The notes below the pieces were generated by a model, which saw only the letters and a list, made by a program, of their open reading frames with translations, searched no databases and was not told where the DNA came from. From positions 2,800,311 through 2,864,310 of the forward strand of contig NZ_CP069163.1 of assembly GCF_018802765.1 (NCBI RefSeq): a DNA stretch of 64,000 bases. Direction: 5' to 3'. A program made the position numbers and the translations under genes. This DNA comes from Paludibacterium sp. B53371. Lineage in GTDB: Bacteria; Pseudomonadota; Gammaproteobacteria; Burkholderiales; Chromobacteriaceae. The stretch's first letter is position 1. Each line of letters starts with the position of its first letter. Of the stretch, positions 26,317 through 35,700 are shown in pieces.

Positions 26317-29300
26317 CTACGCCGTTTCCGGCCGGATCATCTCAGACCAGCGCGGCTGACCGCCATCAGTCAGCGTCAGCATGCGCAGCGCACCATCGGC
26401 ACACGTCAGCCACAAAGCCGTGCCGCGGGACTGCACTGCGCGCACACCACGCAGCGGCAGGCAGCTCAACGCCCCACCTGGTACGCCCGCCTGCAAGGCC
26501 TCACTCAACCACAGCTGGCCGCTGGAGGCTGACCAGCACAACAGGCGCGCACCGGCCGGCGTGTGCCAGACATGAACCGGCACCTGGTCTGCAATCCCGG
26601 CCTCCAGCACCTGCCAGCACCCCTGCGCCGGCAGGCAGACCAGGCGACGCGCGGTGCTCGTCTCCATTAACAACCAGGGTGCCAGCACCGTCTCGATCAC
26701 CTGTGGCGAGGTCAGCTGTACGCCACGTCCTGGTGCGGCACCGGTCAGCAGCGACTGCCAGGGCGCCAGCAGATTTTCGCCCGCCACCGGGGACCGCCAG
26801 CCGGCCAGCCAGGCATGCAGCGGGCGCTCTTCCAGCCCCTGCACACTGTGCAACACCATTTGCCCGTCTTGCAGCACATAACGCAAGCCGAGCGCAGGCC
26901 GCCCTTCGCCTTCGATGCGCTGGCTCACCAGACAATGCGCCCCGGCGGCTACCACCGACTCGATCAGGCTCTGCTCGCCGCCAAAACACAGCGGGATGCG
27001 GCCGTCAAACCGGTCGCTGTCACGCGCACTGCGCCAGAACGCCAGTTGCAGCGGATTAAAGTAATAGGCATGTTCGGCAGTCACGCCGACACAACGCAGA
27101 CCGATCGCCAGACGACCAACATCGTCAATGCCATTGGACAGCAGGCGCCCCTGCCGACTGTCGTACCATTGCTCCCTGCAGTATGACTGTTGCTCGGACC
27201 ATTGCCGGCGCCAGACTGCGCGAGCTGCGGCGGATGCCGAAGCGGGCAGCGGCGCCGGCAGTTGCCCGTGAATCAGCCGCACCAGCGGGGCGACGCGCCT
27301 CTGGCGCTGCCACTGCTGCCACTGCTCGCGTGCCGGCACAGGCGATCCGCTGCGCAAATCCAGCGCCTGCAGGCGCACCACCCCGCTCAACAGATCGATC
27401 TGCCAGCGACCGATACTGCCCGCCACCTGCAAACTGCCGCGCAAACCATGCATTCCCACCGTCAATACGCCACCCTGATCATCGTGCAGCAACAATTGAC
27501 CATCTTGCAGCTGCACGCTCTCCGGCGTGGCCAGCCGGGCATCCGGCAGCGACAACTCGAAATGTGAAGGCTGCGCCTCGCTCAGCTGCAGACGGACACC
27601 GGCATGCAGCCCCATCAGCCGGTAGCTGCCCCCCTGCCCCTGCAGGCGATACGCCATCTCGCCACTGCCCCGGCTGAACCACAACGTCTGCGCCCCGCGT
27701 GCCAGGATCACCGACAGGGACAGCGCCTGACGGCGCAGCGTCAGCGCCCCGGCCGAGTAAATACCGCGGGCAAAGGCAAACACCCCGGCCTGCTCCAGCA
27801 ACGTCACCACTTGCTGCTCGCGCTCGCTCAGACTGACCCGGCCGGCGGTGTACTGATAATCCAGCCACAAAGCCGGTGTCGACGGCAGTACCCACTCGGC
27901 ATCGCTGTCCGGCAAGGCCAGCTGGCGCGGCACGCCGAACGCTTCGCGCAAGGCGAAATGCTGGCCATGACGCCGGCTGGGGCGACTCAGCGCATCGTCA
28001 TAACCGCTCTTGACCATCTGCTGGCTGCCGAAGGTCAGCTGACCGTTGAGAAAGTCGAGCTGTTCGATCACCACATAAGGGTCGGCCACCATGGCGCCAC
28101 TTTCCTCATCACGCAGAAAACCACCACGCCGATAGCCATCGCGCGCCTTGCTCAGGTAGTCCAGCAAGCCATGGCTCTGCTGCTGATGCGCGGCGATCTG
28201 CCCCGCCAGCGCGGAAAAGCCGAAACCGGCCGCCGCCAGCGGCAGTGCCAGCAGGCCAAAGGGACCCGCCAGCGCCGCTTCAGGCAACAGGCGCGTCAGC
28301 ACACCGCTGCCCAGCTGCAGCAACAGCGCCGCCGAAGAAAAGCCGAACTGTGTTCCCGCTGCCGCACGGCTGACCGGGTCCGGCGCATGAAAGAAGCGCC
28401 AGCCATCCCAGACCACCGACCCGGCCATGAACAGCATGTTACCGGTCTCGAAAGCCCTGGCGAGCAAGGCCAGCGAAGACAGCGCGGCACTCTCCGGCGC
28501 TGCCAGCTCAAGCACCAGACGGCCGAACTGCACGCCGTCACCGGCCACGGCGGTCCCCATGGCGGCCAGATTCCAGTAAGCGGACAGGCGCGCCTCGGTC
28601 GACAACGCGCGTCCGGACAGCCAGGACATCAGCGCCATGATCAGGAAGGCCGAGTTCATGCTGTTGAGCCCGCCGGCCTCCCCCTCCACAGCGGGCTTCA
28701 ACCGCAACGGCGACCCTGCCGGGCCAACCTCGACCTGTGACGCCAGCTGCCGCCAGAGATCTCGCAACGATGCCTGGGCCCGCGCCAGTGCTGCCCCTTC
28801 GGCCAACATCACCTGGCGCACCTCGCCACGCTGACGATGTACCAGACTCAGGCGATACCCCCCGTCAGCCAGACGTTGCAGACTGTCCGGCACCGCCAGC
28901 CATTCCCTGCGCGACAAGCCCTGCGCCTCGTAGACCGCGCTCAGGATGCGTTCCTGCGTGCCCAGCCAGTCCTCGACCTGCACCTGTGCCGCCCGGGCCT
29001 CCGCCTGCTGCTGCCACAGATCGAAGGGGCCCACCACCCCGTGGCCCCCATCGTTCACCACCGTGGTCGCTCGGGGATAGGGTGACGGCACATGACGCGC
29101 TACCTGCAGGCTGCCGTCAGGCTGGGGGGTCAACTGCCATTTGCCGACATGGCCGCCATGCTGCAACTGATTGCCCACCCGGTAGACATGGCGACCGGGC
29201 TGAATGGTGCCCTGCAGCGGGCCGCCACGCCGCACCAGATAAACCTGTTGCTCAGAGCCGCTCAGGCGCGACAAGGACAACTCGGGATGAGCCTGACGCA

Positions 29301-32300
29301 AGGCGTGATAGAGCAAGGCACCGGTTTCGGGCTCACTCTGGCAGGCCAACAGTGCCAGATGCCCGATGGCCCGCACCTCGGACAGCATCCCCGCCAGTTG
29401 CGCCGGCAAATCCGGCTGGCGCATGGCACTGACCAGCCCCAGATCACCCTCGCCATGCCCCAGCACCGTCAGCTTGGCGAAGCGACCACGCAGGGGCTCG
29501 GCCAGACGCACCCAGCCATCACGCCCGCTGCCCTCGCCGACCGGGCGCATCACCCACTGACGCCAGACGCCATCCTGCTCGCTCAAGGCATAAAACTCGG
29601 TCTCCGGATGTTTGTGCCGCAAGCTGTACACCGCCTGATGAAACAAGGTGCCCCCGGCACGCTGCAACACCTCCTGCGGCACCACCAGCAGCACGGCGCG
29701 CCGGCTGACCGCCTCGCCCGGCAGAGCCACGGCATAGGGCGGCTGATAACGCGCCAGCCCGGGCACACCGGCCTCAGGGACCGGCACACGGACAAACTGC
29801 TCGCCCTCCAGCCGCGCCAGATAGCGCAGGCCGCCGCCACGCTGCCAGGACTCGCCACCCGGCATGTCGCTCTGCCACACCTGGCCGAACACATCGACCA
29901 CCAGCTCACTGCCATAACTCTTGACCGTCGCCCCGTCGACACCTTCGGCACGCAGCGCGCGCAGCAGGTTTTCCACATAGTCCGGCCCGCGGCCAGGTGC
30001 CAGCGGCAGACTGGCATTGGCCACCAGCTTGATGCGGGCAATCTGCCCGCCAGGCGGGAGCAGCTGGGCGATCAGCCGCGCCAGCGCCGCCGCCGGCAGA
30101 TCGCCCAGCTCGCGCTGATCGGCGCTCAGTTGCCCGACCAGCACCAGACGGCTGTTGTCATCCCACTGACTGGCATCCAGTTGCTGAACCAGACGGTTGT
30201 CCAGCCGCAGCGCCCCATCCCCCTGGCGCACGATATGCCGCGAGTTCGGGTGACGGTTGTTCAGATAGCGGGCGGCGGTCTGCGTGAGTTCACGCTGGTC
30301 GAGCGACAACACCAACTGCCGGGCATACTTCGACGCCTCGCTCAGCGACAGACGCGCCGGCAAGGGGGCGCCGCGCCAGGACGACTCGATATCCGCCGGG
30401 GTATCCGACGCCAGCCACGCCGGCGCGGCATACAGCGGCAAAGCATCCTCCGCCGTGAGTTGCTGCCAGTCGCGCCAGGCCATCCAGGGCATGGCATCGG
30501 CCTCACGGACAGCAGAACCCTCCTCCTCATCGCTGATCTCGCTGGCGGCACTGTCCCCCGAGGTGTCACTCTGCGCACTGTCGTCGCTGTCATCTTGCGG
30601 CTCATCCGGTGCCAGCGCCTGCAAGATGGCGCGTGCAAAGGCATTCGGTCCGGTCAGATAGCCGGTTACCCCCGAATCCACCTCCATGCCATCCAGCCGG
30701 TACAGACCGTGGGCACGCTCACGATAGTCGGCATCTTCGGGCAGGGCTTGCGGGAGGTCCGGATACCACAGCAACTGTCGTTCAGACAGCTCGCGATAGC
30801 GTTGCTGCACCAGTTGCCAATAGTGGGCAAAGGCGGGAGCCCCGGCACGAGCATGCATGACATCAATGTCGAAGCCGATGGTCAGGCGCGGACGACGCTG
30901 CATCGCCAGCCCCACGGCGCCAACCGTCGCCCGCGGGATCGGCTCGAACAAGGCCGGCAACACCTGCGACAGTTCCTGCCCGATCCCTTGCAGGCGCCTG
31001 GCCGGTGCTCCCTGCACTTCCTGCAAATATCGCTGAGCCAGCTCGGCAATCTCCGGCACGAACTGCACCATCAGATTGTCGCGCAGCGCCTGATAGGCCT
31101 GATCCCCCGCCAGCGCCGCCACGCCGAACGGATCGCCCGGCCACTGCGCAAGATGATTGTGAGTCGCCTGCACCCGAATGGCGTGCAACTGGGTGGAGAA
31201 CACCGCCAGATTACCGGTCAGGGTGTCTGGCGAACTATGACGTGCCACCCGTGCCAGCAATTCACGCTCCAGCGTGGGCAAGGTACGGCCGCTGAACACC
31301 TCGGCCCGCGGCCGCAGACTGACATCGGCATCCAGATAGCTGCCGCCGTACTGGTTCAGCAGCAGGGAGCGCCCCAGATCCGCCGCCGCCGGCAAATTGC
31401 CGCGCAGCCATAGCTCCTGCAGATAAATCGGGTACAACGCATGCTCCGCCGGCAACAGGCTGGCCAGATCGACGCGTTGCAGGCTGCCGGCGCCGAAACG
31501 CTCGGCAAAGATCTGCTCGACCGAGGCCCACTCCTGACGCGCCGCCGCCAGCCAGGCTTGCAACTCGGCCCGTGGCTGACCATGTACCTCGACCATGAAA
31601 TCGATCACCACCTGCGACGGGTCACTGCCCGACGGCATCAGCCGCGGCAGCAGGGCCTCATAGGCCTGGTTCTGCAACTGCAGCCAGCGTTGCCGGAACA
31701 GTGCCGTGCGCTCGCTGTCAGCCGGAAGGCCATTGATACTGGCCAGCGCCAGCTTTTTCAACAACTGATTCAGGCGTGGCGCCATCAGCGCCCGCTCGTC
31801 ACTGGCCAGATAGAAGCGCAGCGGCACCGCATCGGCAGCCTGCTGACGAGCCAGAAACAGACGCAGACTGGCCTTGAGCGTGGCCGGCAACGCCCCCAGC
31901 CAGAGAAAGTGCACATTGCCCGGCACCGGCTTGGCCAACTGCTGCAGCCGTGCCGTGGCCTGGCGTGCCAGACGGGCCAGCGTGGCGCTGGCACGCGGCA
32001 CACTCCGCAGTGCGGCTTGCAACAGCGCCAGACGCTGGGTCTGCGCCATACGACTCAGCCCGGGCTGCAGGGCGTTGATCAGATAAAGCCGCACATCCTG
32101 CAGGCGCATCAGCCACAAGGGACGGTAATGCCCGCCGGACGGGTTCAGTACGATGCCCTCGGCTTCCAGGCCCTGACGCCATGCCGCCTCCGACATCAAT
32201 TCACCGCTTTCCGCCACCTCGGCCTCATCGGTCTCATCCGCCAGTTCGATCTGGCCAAGCTGTTCGGTGCGCAGGGCCTGATGGGCGGCACGTGCCGCCG

Positions 32301-32610
32301 CGGCGGCAGACTGCCACAAGGCACGGGCCTGTTGCAGGGACTGCTCATAGTGCTGGCGGGCCTCGGCCAGCGCGGCACGGTCGGCCGACGGGTCCTGGCG
32401 CAAGACACGCAGCGCCTCGTGCGCCTGCTCGCACTGCAGTCGGGCTGCATCGGCCTGGTCCAGCGCCTGCTGGATCGCTGGCAGGGCCTCAACGGCCAGC
32501 GCTTCGTCCATGGCGGCAGCCTGACGCACTGCCTCCAGCGCGGCAGCCGCCTGCGGGTCAAGAGACAATGCCGACACCCCGGGCTCAAGAGGGAAATCTG
32601 TATCAATCAT
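26317..32610 (-). CDS. Giant toxin of the large clostridial glucosylating toxin type (paralogue 1)
   Basis: A 2097-residue protein. N-terminal 200 residues are helical and Gln/Ala-rich. Then a TcdA/TcdB-type glycosyltransferase: VHFLWLGALP (about 232), the AAADLGRS motif and DXD in GGSYLDADVSL (Asp427/Asp429). Next a C80-like autoprotease region in two copies: the first (about 780-930) reads LVLVGQ at 827 where a His is expected and has no Cys; the second (about 960-1130) keeps VLGHG (His1052) and LLACQ (Cys1090). From about 1315 a pore/translocation region follows, with NSAFLIMALMSWL, two long hydrophobic stretches and DPYVVIEQLDF. The last 500 residues are beta-rich without obvious repeats. 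No signal peptide. The start at 32610 is chosen because the upstream frame overlaps a terminator-like hairpin. Confidence 0.85.
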   Translation of the reverse strand: MIDTDFPLEPGVSALSLDPQAAAALEAVRQAAAMDEALAVEALPAIQQALDQADAARLQCEQAHEALRVLRQDPSADRAALAEARQHYEQSLQQARALWQSAAAAARAAHQALRTEQLGQIELADETDEAEVAESGELMSEAAWRQGLEAEGIVLNPSGGHYRPLWLMRLQDVRLYLINALQPGLSRMAQTQRLALLQAALRSVPRASATLARLARQATARLQQLAKPVPGNVHFLWLGALPATLKASLRLFLARQQAADAVPLRFYLASDERALMAPRLNQLLKKLALASINGLPADSERTALFRQRWLQLQNQAYEALLPRLMPSGSDPSQVVIDFMVEVHGQPRAELQAWLAAARQEWASVEQIFAERFGAGSLQRVDLASLLPAEHALYPIYLQELWLRGNLPAAADLGRSLLLNQYGGSYLDADVSLRPRAEVFSGRTLPTLERELLARVARHSSPDTLTGNLAVFSTQLHAIRVQATHNHLAQWPGDPFGVAALAGDQAYQALRDNLMVQFVPEIAELAQRYLQEVQGAPARRLQGIGQELSQVLPALFEPIPRATVGAVGLAMQRRPRLTIGFDIDVMHARAGAPAFAHYWQLVQQRYRELSERQLLWYPDLPQALPEDADYRERAHGLYRLDGMEVDSGVTGYLTGPNAFARAILQALAPDEPQDDSDDSAQSDTSGDSAASEISDEEEGSAVREADAMPWMAWRDWQQLTAEDALPLYAAPAWLASDTPADIESSWRGAPLPARLSLSEASKYARQLVLSLDQRELTQTAARYLNNRHPNSRHIVRQGDGALRLDNRLVQQLDASQWDDNSRLVLVGQLSADQRELGDLPAAALARLIAQLLPPGGQIARIKLVANASLPLAPGRGPDYVENLLRALRAEGVDGATVKSYGSELVVDVFGQVWQSDMPGGESWQRGGGLRYLARLEGEQFVRVPVPEAGVPGLARYQPPYAVALPGEAVSRRAVLLVVPQEVLQRAGGTLFHQAVYSLRHKHPETEFYALSEQDGVWRQWVMRPVGEGSGRDGWVRLAEPLRGRFAKLTVLGHGEGDLGLVSAMRQPDLPAQLAGMLSEVRAIGHLALLACQSEPETGALLYHALRQAHPELSLSRLSGSEQQVYLVRRGGPLQGTIQPGRHVYRVGNQLQHGGHVGKWQLTPQPDGSLQVARHVPSPYPRATTVVNDGGHGVVGPFDLWQQQAEARAAQVQVEDWLGTQERILSAVYEAQGLSRREWLAVPDSLQRLADGGYRLSLVHRQRGEVRQVMLAEGAALARAQASLRDLWRQLASQVEVGPAGSPLRLKPAVEGEAGGLNSMNSAFLIMALMSWLSGRALSTEARLSAYWNLAAMGTAVAGDGVQFGRLVLELAAPESAALSSLALLARAFETGNMLFMAGSVVWDGWRFFHAPDPVSRAAAGTQFGFSSAALLLQLGSGVLTRLLPEAALAGPFGLLALPLAAAGFGFSALAGQIAAHQQQSHGLLDYLSKARDGYRRGGFLRDEESGAMVADPYVVIEQLDFLNGQLTFGSQQMVKSGYDDALSRPSRRHGQHFALREAFGVPRQLALPDSDAEWVLPSTPALWLDYQYTAGRVSLSEREQQVVTLLEQAGVFAFARGIYSAGALTLRRQALSLSVILARGAQTLWFSRGSGEMAYRLQGQGGSYRLMGLHAGVRLQLSEAQPSHFELSLPDARLATPESVQLQDGQLLLHDDQGGVLTVGMHGLRGSLQVAGSIGRWQIDLLSGVVRLQALDLRSGSPVPAREQWQQWQRQRRVAPLVRLIHGQLPAPLPASASAAARAVWRRQWSEQQSYCREQWYDSRQGRLLSNGIDDVGRLAIGLRCVGVTAEHAYYFNPLQLAFWRSARDSDRFDGRIPLCFGGEQSLIESVVAAGAHCLVSQRIEGEGRPALGLRYVLQDGQMVLHSVQGLEERPLHAWLAGWRSPVAGENLLAPWQSLLTGAAPGRGVQLTSPQVIETVLAPWLLMETSTARRLVCLPAQGCWQVLEAGIADQVPVHVWHTPAGARLLCWSASSGQLWLSEALQAGVPGGALSCLPLRGVRAVQSRGTALWLTCADGALRMLTLTDGGQPRWSEMIRPETA

Positions 32611-32652
32611 GAATGGCTTCGCTTTCCGGCACCGGTCCTGGCCGATGCCCAT

Positions 32653-32687
32653 CAAAAAGAATCGAGGCGTCCCGATGGAACGCCCCG
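32653..32687 (-). terminator. Hairpin with T-run between the two toxin genes
   Basis: On the minus strand CGGGGCGT and ACGCCTCG form an eight-pair stem (one G-T pair) with a nine-base loop, followed by ATTCTTTTTG. It is downstream of paralogue 2 and only about 40 bases upstream of the paralogue 1 start codon, so it may be a terminator or an attenuator controlling the second gene. Confidence 0.65.
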
Positions 32688-32743
32688 ATACTCTAGGCAA
32701 CCCGCCTTCACGCAACTTGCAGGAAGCGCTCACGCGTCGACGA

Positions 32744-35700
32744 CTAACCCTCCAGCGTCACCCAATCGCAGTGTTGCTCCTGTCCGCCGGCATCCACGAC
32801 CACCAACTGCTGATCACCACACACCAGCCAGACCAGCCCGCCCTGATGGTCCACCGCGACAATGCCCCGGGTCGCCAGCGGCTGCACCGCCACCAAACCA
32901 TGTTCATCCAGCTGCAGCCGCCAGGCTCGCCCCTGACGCGGCGACCAGCACAGCAGGCTCACCCCGGCATCATGCGGCCAATGGTGTGCCAGCAAGACAT
33001 CGTCCGCGCCGGTCTGCAGCAGATCGACCACCCGTCCCTGCATCAATTGCACGGCATGACGGAACTCGGCCCCATCCTGATGGCGCCCCTCCACCTGCAA
33101 CCAGGGAGCCAGAGCGACCTCGTGCTGTGGCAGCGATGGCGACAGCTGCCGTGCGCTTGCTGCCTGCAGTCCCAGTGCCACGGCCAGCGCCGGCCAGAGT
33201 GCCTCCCCAGGCTGGTGCACCATCTGGGCCAGCATGGCCTGCCAGGCAGTCAGTGCCTTCCCCTGCAAGCCACCGAGCACCCGCAGCTGCATCGGGCCAT
33301 CGGCGGTCATGCCATAGGCCAGCTGTAATGTGTCCCCCTCCAGCACGATGCGCTGGCGCACCAGCAACAGATTGCCCTGGAGGCGTACTTCTTCGACCTG
33401 GCCCTCAGCATGGTTCAGCGGCAGCACATACTGCGCCACGGCGCGGTCATCCTGACGCGAGGTGCACCAGAAGCCCTGATGCAACCCATTGAAAAAGTAG
33501 GCGTGCTGCTCAGAGGCCCCGACAAAGCGCGTACCGAACTGCAGGGCTGTTTCGTGCTCCAGTCCATGGCGCAACAGACGTCCCTGCCCGGCATCGAACA
33601 CCGTCTGGTTCGACAGACGGGTCATGGCCGCCAGGCGCAGCGCCTCGTCTTGTGCCGGCAGATCCGCCACGGGCAAGGGCAGCTTGCCCTGAATCACCCG
33701 TACCAGTGGCGCACATTGCTGCTGTGCAGCCAGGCGGCTGAGGCGCAACAACCAGGGCGCATCCCCCAGACGCCGCACATCCAGCGTCATCAGCACCATG
33801 CGGCCACGCAGCGGATCGATGTCCCAACTACCGGCCGTCCCGCTGACCAGAAGCCGCCCCTGCAGCCCCGAGACCCCTACTGACAACCAGCGCCCCTGAT
33901 CATCGCGCAGCCGCAACTGCCCCTGCGCCAGCTGCAGATCACCCGCGTCCATCAGACGGGCCTCCGGCAACTGCAACTGGAACAACGACGGGGCCGACAG
34001 ACCGTCAGCATCGGTCAATTGCAGCGACAGACCGGCATGCAGACCTTTGAGCTGATAGCAGGCTCCATGCCCCTGCAGGCGATAGCTGACCGGCTGTGCC
34101 GTCTGGCTGAACCAGCAGGTCTGCGCCTCACGTGCCAGCAGCACCTCGATCTGCAGAGGCGAGGCCAGCAACTGCAGCTTGCTGGCGGAATAAATCCCGC
34201 CATCGAACCAGAACACCCCGGCCTGCTCCAGCCGGCTGACCAGCGCCTGCTCCTCTGCGTTCAGCGACACCTCGCCGGCCAGGTACTCATAGTGCAGCGA
34301 CAACTGTGGCGTCGAAGGCAGTAACCACTCATCAGCCGTGAAACGCAGGGGCACCGTGGCCGGCAGACCCAGCGAATCGCGCAGCGGAAACTCGTGATAC
34401 ATGTCCAGATGCGGCGCACTGATCGGGCGCGGGCTACTGCGCAGCAGCATCTGACTGCCAAAGGTCACTTCGCCGCGCACAAAGTCCAGCCGGGTAATCA
34501 CGGCATAGGGGTCGGCAGCAGCACGCAGGCCGCTCTCCTCCTGCTGGAATCCTCCCTGACGGTAGGCCTTCTGCGCTTTGAGCAGATAATCCAGCAGCTG
34601 ATGGCTTCCCTGCTGATGGGCGGCAATCTGACTGGCGAATGCCGACCATCCCAGACCCAGCGCCATCACCGGCGCCGCCAGCAGACCAAAGGCCGTGGCA
34701 CTGGCGGCCCCGGGCAGCGCCCAGGCCAGCAGACTGGCACCAAACTGCAGTGCCAGCGCCCCGCTGGTCATGCCCAACTGCACCGCGCGGCTCACCTGGC
34801 CGACCCAATCCTGGCTGTTGCTCAGATGCCAGGCGTCCCACACCAGCGACCCCGCCAGGAACAGCAAATTGCCGGCCTCGAAGACCCGGGACAGCAGGGC
34901 CAGCGATTGCGCCACGGCGCCATCCGGGGCCGTGGCGGCCAGCACCAGTTGCCCCAGCTGCACGCCGTCCCCGGTGGCGGCGGTGCCCATGGCGGCCAGA
35001 TTCCACCAGGCAGACAACCGCGCTTCATCACTGAGTTGTCCTGCCTGCAGGCAGGACATCAGCGCCATGATCAGGAAGGCGCCATTGCTGCTGCCCGGAG
35101 TGCCGCCCTGCCAGATCTGCCCGGAAGCCGCCCCACGCCATTGCAGCCGGTGGGCATCATCACGCTGCAACTGTGGCGCCAACTGGCGCCAGAGCGTGGA
35201 CAAGGCACCGTGCACAGCGGCCAGGCGCTCACCGTCAGGACACACCACCTCACGCACCACACCCTGGCGACGATCACTCACCGACAGGAGATACTGCCCG
35301 CGGCCATCACGCCGCAAGCTGTCCGGCAGCGCCAGCCACTGCGCCCGCGGCAAATCGTGCTCGCCATAGAACCGGGTCAGCAGATCTTCCTGCTCATTCA
35401 GCCAGGCTGCGACCTGACGCCGTGCCTGGACCGCCTGCCGCTGCCAGAGCAGCAAATCAAACGGCCCGATCAGTGGTGCCGCCAGCGGACGCAACTGCAC
35501 CGGCTTGTCGTGCAGATTGGCCAGCAGGCTGTCGACCTGCAGACTGCCATCCTCCCTGGCGCTCACCTGCCACTTGCCGGCATGGCCGCCGTGCTGCGCC
35601 ACCTCGCCGACACGATACAGACGACGCCCGGCCGACAGCGGGGTCGGATTGACATCGCCCGGCCCCATGATGAACACCTGCCGCTCCGAGCCGGTGATAC

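Noticed and set aside
29092-31413. Long open frame of 773 codons on the plus strand opposite toxin paralogue 1, and similar ones at 31441-33492 and 34394-36529
   Set aside because: They are antisense shadows caused by high GC: composition is His/Gln/Arg-rich, with no domains or good starts, while the minus strand encodes recognisable toxin motifs.
32611-32733. In-frame 41-residue extension of toxin paralogue 1
   Set aside because: It runs through the terminator-like hairpin and has no similarity to the start of paralogue 2; both proteins have matching M-I starts downstream.
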